64,000 nucleotides of DNA from contig QZCP01000084.1 of NCBI GenBank assembly GCA_003956705.1, positions 1-64,000 of the forward strand. The letters are read 5' to 3'. The notes under the pieces were generated by a model that had not been told where the DNA came from, did no database searches, and saw nothing but the letters and a program-made list of their open reading frames with translations. Positions 58,855-64,000 of the stretch are shown one piece after another; position 1 is the first letter of the stretch; each line of letters starts with the position of its first letter. Both the position numbers and the translations under genes were made by a program. This stretch comes from Brevipalpus yothersi (lineage: Eukaryota > Arthropoda > Arachnida > Trombidiformes > Tenuipalpidae).

Positions 58855-59377
58855 ACAATTATGGGCAGGTACTTTTGTTTGGCATTATTGAAACTAATCA
58901 ATGAAAGAGATCAAGCACAAAAGGAAGAAGGAGAAAAAAAGAGGAAGACAAAGCAGAAGAGGAAGAAGAGGAAACTTTTCAACTAACGAAAAGACTAAGA
59001 AGAGGAGAAGATGAAGATGTATCAAGTCATGCTGGGCCATTTTCATCTTCTCCTGTTCCTCCTCCCATTGCTGACGAGGAAGATGATGTACCATCACCTC
59101 CAAGCCCTCAACAATCACCTCCACCTTCACCTGCAATCTCTCCTCCTTCTTCTTCTCCAACCTCTCCATCTTCATCTTCACAAGGTTCACAAGATTCTGG
59201 GTCATCATCAGATTTGTGGGATAAACAGGATGATGTTTCAAGGACGAGAAAAGAAGCTCTCGAAGTAACACACTCGTTTAATTACATGCCCCTCTCTCGA
59301 GCAAACAAAGATCAGATTCTTAAATACTTTTATCAGCATCCTATCACCGTGGAATGTCTATCTATTATACATAAACA
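58855..59377 (+). pseudogene. Acidic, Pro/Ser-rich exon cut off by the F-box module
   Basis: It begins after TTTCTTGCAG. MGRYFCLALLKLINERDQAQ leads, after a shift in an A-run near 58935, into a Glu-rich stretch, VPSPPSPQQSPPPSPAISPP and poly-Ser, then an ordered-looking end (SFNYMPLSRANKDQILKYFY). At about 59375 the sequence becomes the conserved edge of the F-box module, so the gene is truncated. The function is unknown, although the acidic and Pro/Ser-rich composition suggests a nuclear regulatory protein. Confidence 0.4.
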
Positions 59378-60441
59378 TTCCCTGAATCTTTTCCACACAA
59401 GTTCAATCGAAAATTGCCGCAAGAACTAACCAAAAATCAGTTGACAATAATATATTTATTCAATGAACCTCTCAGTTGTAACGCTTTTGAAACTCTTTTT
59501 CATGAGCCGTCTTCAATTGAGGAGTGGGGACATATTTCTATGCATAGTGAGATTTCATCCCAATCATGGTAGAGATGATCCCACATCGTTTATCTAGTTT
59601 TGTTGCCATTAGGCGTACATGATGCTTACCGCAGATAAGTTACAATCATATCAATACTGTATTACTCACTGCGCTCACTTAATTGCTTCCGTTTTGAGGC
59701 CTAAAATCACTTTAATCAATTATCTAGAAATTAATGACTTGACTTCACTTGTCAGCATATAACAGCGATCAAATTGAATCAGAATTCGTGGCGATTTCTT
59801 CTTTGGAGAACAAATTGGAAGCCAGTCAAAAAGTCGAATGATAATCAACGACTACAGGCTCGAGCACTGTCCATCTTTGAAATTGCAGTTTCTTTATCGC
59901 TACTTAACTAATTATCTTGTAGAGATGCAATCTTCGATAAAGAGTTACAATTGAAAGAGAGATGATTTTCAATAATCTCTCATCTTTCATCCGAAAATCT
60001 TGAGTAAATGATTGGAATCTCCAATAGAATACGGATGATCTCACACGTGTCAGTTCTGACCTCTTCTAACACACACAAATTGGATCGAAATTTCTGAATT
60101 CTTTGAGCGAAATTCCGAAGTTGGTAGATTTTCTCTCGAAAAAATTGAGAAAAATGAGGACACTCAGGAAGATGTCAGAACGTAGATGAATTTTTTTTGA
60201 AAATCTTCAATCACTTTACCATGCAGTATGGCTATTAATCGTAAGATTTCATCGCATCGAGTTCCCGGTAAAAATTATCCCGCATGGCAGCCGATCAGTA
60301 AGCTGCCATCTAGTAAAACCACGTTGCTAATCAATGAAGTTATTGTTATTGTACTTTTAACTACCGAACTTAGAACTAAATTCTCCTCAACTCGACATTA
60401 AAGTTTGATTAAGCTATTTGATCTATTGTATTCCTTCATCG
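59378..60441 (+). other. F-box module edge and upstream region of copy 6
   Basis: 59378-59760 matches 21960-22340 and 28985-29210. 59760-60310 is an inverted match to 32.0-32.5 kb. No gene is called. The inverted repeat at 60284-60309 is listed separately. Confidence 0.6.
60284..60309. promoter_or_regulatory. Conserved inverted repeat upstream of F-box copy 6
   Basis: ATGGCAGC, a 10-base loop identical to that before copy 1, and GCTGCCAT, 132 bp before the ATG. Confidence 0.4.
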
Positions 60442-61789
60442 ATGGATATTGTTTCATTACCTCATCATGTTATCCAGAGGATTTTTGATTTTCTGACCCC
60501 TGAAGATGTTTACTGGTGTCGATGTGTTTGTAAAACTTTGCACCATGAGGCCATGGAATGGCTAATCAAGTGTCCAGCGATTGATGCTTGCCAATCGGTA
60601 GCTCAGTTTATTAGAATAGATTTATTTCCATTGTAAGTAATTGTAATCAAGATTGAAAATTTTAACTGGAATTCCATGTTCGCTCTTCAGTATGTCTGTT
60701 AGCACTCAAAATCATGCCTACTGTCATGCTATTATTAATCATTATCTTGTGTGTTCGTGCCGATTTGGAAGATCCTCTTACTTGAATGGAATAACAGAAG
60801 AAGAAGAAGAAGAAGTGATCATTAGGAATCGAGAAATGAATAAATTGGCTCACAGTATTGGCAGTCATCTTGGACCCCTTGCTTGGTGGTATTTTAAGCG
60901 AAAAACTGAATTCCAACACTTACCAAGACCTGATATTGATAAAGCTCTGCAAAATTTTCTTAGAGAAGGTTCGAATTGTTTGCCCAGTTTCACTTTTGTC
61001 CGCCTGGATGTCAATTTTGGTAACCTGATTCACCGAATTCCATTCAAACATCCTACAATTGGAGTGCAAATCTCTGTTTACCTCGATCTAAAACCAGAAG
61101 ATGAAATTTTCTCTACTTCACTCCATACTTCAATGGGAATTCCAGAAAAATTCTCTTCCTCAGCTTACGTGATGCCACGCTTAGAGCCAATAATGGAAGC
61201 ATTCCACATCAATCGATTTGCATCAGACCACAAAGTTATCTTAACAAATTGGTTAGATCGTAGAAGTATCAAACCAAACCTCGATGATCCGGAATATCCT
61301 GTAAAAGTTTTTTTATATTTTGTTGGTCATAGAAATAGGTCATACGGACATGGAGATATTCTCGAATTTGTGAAAGAATCTGAATTCACCACTATGGGTT
61401 GGCTCGTTCCGGGAGAATCAATATTTTATATTAATCCATCAGAAAGTGTGTTCCTTCATAAATCCCGAGCTGTGAGTATAGCGTTCGCTGGAAAAGAGAT
61501 TAGATCAGCCAAGAAAAGTTTTAAAAATCTCAGTGAACTAGAATTTTTATCGGAAGTCGCAAAATTCAAGAACAGCCTCGATTTTCTAACTGATGATGGT
61601 AAAGTTTTTGGATTTCTGATTGTTCCGCCTATTCAGTGGGATCAAATTCTAAAATTCCCAGGATACGCTGATAAAATGATAGAAACTTTTGAATACGTTA
61701 AGTTTGTTAACTTACAGATGGGAATTGATGAAGAAGGGTGGAGGTGGTTAGATGATGAGATAGTAACTGTACTTTTAATTCGAGTCTAG
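60442..61789 (+). CDS. F-box protein, duplicated family (copy 6)
   Basis: Exon 1 (60442-60632) encodes the F-box (SLPHHVIQRIFDFLTPEDVY). The downstream frame is open to TAG at 61787-61789 with all family blocks (LAWWYFKRKTEFQ, EAFHINRFASDHKV, DDPEYPVKVFLYFV, FGFLIV). The acceptor AG used in other copies is CG here (60761-60762). An AG at 60770-60771, 9 bp downstream, would splice in the same phase and drop only three residues, giving exon 2 from 60772 and about 400 residues. The copy is therefore probably still functional; otherwise it is a very recent pseudogene. Confidence 0.65.
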
Positions 61790-63880
61790 TTGTCATCAAT
61801 CTTAATAATTCTTTCAAACTTTTAAAGAAAAAAATTATTATGTTCAACTCATTGTATAGCATAGCATGCTCCACTGGAAAATGAATCAAATAAACGTTAT
61901 AATATGGTATCATATTTCAACGCTCATTTGTTTTTACTTTTGCTTGTCCAATAAACGAACTCAATTGATGGGTAACGGATGTAGTTTTTTTCTACTATTC
62001 TTCATTCAGTCCGATAATATCTTCAGAATTGTAGCTCTTTCTTTCCATAGAGAATGACCTCTCAAGTGATGGAAAAGCGATTCATGTCATATCATCCTGT
62101 GAAACGGTGAAAGGAGGTTCGGAATCTATTGTAGAGATCAAAATGTGCCAAAAAGATACAAATGAATAAGAAACAAGAGTCAAAGCATTGCAGAAGCATC
62201 TCCATATGATCTGAATTTTGAGCTCAGAATATTTTATCACAGGAAGATCGTCAGGATGAAAGGCTTTCAATATGAAACACATTTACTGTATCTAATTGTT
62301 ATCAGTCGAAGGAGGAAAGAAAATCATAATCTCGATAAAATTTTCAAAGTATGTCACTTTATCTTCATATCGATAAGCCTTCACTTGCTCCTTGGCTCTT
62401 GGTTCAACGCTGAGAGGTATACAGTTCCATTCGATGAAGAACTACACTGTGCTAGAAACTATCTATGAACTGTTGATAATTTGCAAAGAATAATGATGAT
62501 GAGATGTTCTTATGTTAAATCTCACCAGATAAACGCAATTGCTACAAGTTTCTACAAACTTCACTAGCATTATGCTTATTCCATACATTGAGACTTCTTC
62601 TCAATCAACGGTCCATGGTTTCATTATCTTCTATTTGATAGGTGAATAGGGAAAATTTTGGGCATTTCCTCAGTGTTTACTTGTCTTTGAAGCCTCACTT
62701 GCTATGATAGACATAATTTACGCTGCTAAGAGTCCCAAGAATCAAAATATCACCGAGAAACAATTCGAAAATTATCACAGACACTTTCCCTATGTTTACT
62801 CGAGAATATACGGACTTTTGATTGCCACTAGAGCAGGAAATCATCGTCACTCTCTCTCTCTTCAACTGGTCATCAGTCAGAAAAAAAAACATTAACCGAC
62901 CAAATAAGTAACTGTTGTACTACGAAATCAATTTTTGACAGTAAAAAAATAAAGTATAATACTATCAAGGCAGTGATCTATCCCTTACACAAATTCTACT
63001 TTCACATGATATCCTGACTGACAACCATTTGCTTACTTGTCGCAAAAACTTCTTCTATGGTCATGATTTCCATTTCCTGGAATAAAGTATGATAATTCTT
63101 CCTTTCTTCCTTAGTAGAGCTATTAACCAGAGTTTTGAATAAGGGTTAATTGAATAGGTTCGATATCGTTATATTTCGAGGAACGTTGAGCTCCGTATCT
63201 CCTTGCGTTAACATGAAGCTCCGCTAAATTAAATCACGATTAAAATTCATTCAGTCATCCTGACTGATGACAATAATACATGTATATTACAGGTATATAT
63301 ACTCAATGAACCTTTCAGTTCTAATCTTTACAGTTGTAGCACTTTCGAATCACTTCTTCATGAGCCGGTCTCGATTCATGATCAGAGCCAATAAAATTCA
63401 TTGAGAATGTGAACTGTTCATGCGCTTTATAGTGAAGGAAGTTTAATATTTTGGCTCATCATTATCATCATGATATGATGTTGATATTGTGTGTTGATCA
63501 TTTTTACCATTCCAATTTATATTCATGTTTAATGATCACCTTAATTGGTGGAATGTATTGATGAGCTTAATTGTTTGCATGAAATCAGAGAAAATTTGAA
63601 TCGTGAATAGATTGAACCAGTTGATTGTTTTCCTATCGGTGTTTTGATCTTCACACCAATACCGGTGAATTGATCACAAATCATTCTAGTAATTGTGTTG
63701 ACATTATCCTGAGTTTTCATTTTCATTACTATCATCTGAATATGTTTTCCCATAATAAATCTGGTGATTTGTGGTGTGCTAAGACTTCTTTAAAAGGTAA
63801 TGTATCATTAATTTTGTGTAGACTTATCAATTTGGGTTTGAACAAACAACAATCATGTCAATATGTTTATTTTCTGATAG
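61790..63880 (+). other. Duplicated intergenic segment and spacer
   Basis: 61790-62300 matches the 3' flanks of F-box copies 1-3. 62300-62460 resembles 18520-18640. 62690-62880 resembles 24275-24445. 63300-63370 repeats the module-edge motif. No supported gene is seen until the exon at 63881. Confidence 0.55.
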
Positions 63881-64000
63881 AGTCACGAGAAATGCTTCAA
63901 AAGTGGAGAGAAAACAACACAAGATGCCCGGAAAAAGTGAGAGATCTATGGTACCATGGACTGAATAAATGTGATAGTATTGGTGATGAAAGATGGCTGA
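63881..64000 (+). CDS. Exon of an unidentified gene running off the window
   Basis: A TTATTTTCTGATAG acceptor is followed by a frame open to the end of the window. After two bases completing a codon it reads SREMLQKWRENNTRC, PEKVRDLWYHGLNKCDSIGD, ERWL. The residues are hydrophilic with evenly spaced Trp and Leu, unlike the other two frames, which stop. It looks like a conserved helical domain, but no family can be named from 39 residues. No upstream exon was identified. Confidence 0.5.

Noticed and set aside
58894..59271. Minus-strand frame rich in Leu and Glu/Lys
   Set aside because: It is the antisense of the Pro/Ser/Glu-rich + strand exon; the + strand reading has the sensible composition.
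62695..62892. Minus-strand frame with a hydrophobic segment, also seen in part near 24.3-24.4 kb
   Set aside because: The two copies do not keep the same open frame and no start, splice or domain supports it; it is treated as duplicated non-coding DNA.

Overview
The window is animal nuclear DNA from an arthropod. It is AT-rich, with short GT-AG introns (a 58-bp intron near 58.4 kb and 86-bp introns at 19.7 and 26.7 kb), a metazoan multi-SH3 scaffold gene, a CRAL-TRIO lipid-carrier gene, F-box genes, and mariner, hAT and env-bearing Gypsy-type elements. Codon and intron style suggest a mite, perhaps a spider mite. That is an impression, not something the window proves.

Region 1 (1-14.1 kb, + strand) holds most of one conserved gene, a CAP/ponsin/vinexin (sorbin and SH3 domain) protein. 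Fourteen exons can be joined with consistent phase into 1,101 codons. They carry a SoHo domain and three C-terminal SH3 domains; the 5' end lies outside the window. A single-exon CRAL-TRIO gene follows at 15.1-15.9 kb.

Region 2 (16.5-33 kb) is a lineage-specific segmental duplication. The repeated module is a two-exon F-box gene followed by a two-exon gene of unknown family, here called DWREQQ after its start. Copies lie at 16.9-22.2 kb, 22.5-29.2 kb (F-box copy frameshifted) and inverted at 29.2-32.4 kb. The second copy also holds a decayed 3'-5' exonuclease-like relic, a tRNA-derived SINE (also in copy 1) and a 721-bp insertion. More F-box copies lie at 53.5-57.2 kb (broken) and 60.4-61.8 kb.

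Region 3 (33.0-53.5 kb) is a nest of transposons. Direct LTRs at 33.0 and about 53.3 kb bound it. Between them are a decayed + strand ORF, fragments of at least one Gypsy-like element with integrase and envelope-like genes (34.3-37.8 kb), a more complete minus-strand gag-pol-env element (38.0-46.0 kb), a mariner with intact ends (46.2-47.7 kb), and unrecognised ORFs plus a 179-bp satellite (49-52.9 kb). The pieces of F-box gene just outside the two LTRs are complementary parts of one reading frame, so the block may have split a single F-box gene.

Region 4 (53.5-64 kb) holds that F-box gene's N-terminal part, further broken by a hAT element with a perfect 8-bp target duplication, then an unknown spliced minus-strand gene, an acidic Pro/Ser-rich + strand exon cut off by another F-box module, the sixth F-box copy, and an internal exon of a gene that runs off the right edge.

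All coordinates and splice calls are by eye. Protein-family calls rest on motif recognition, not searches.
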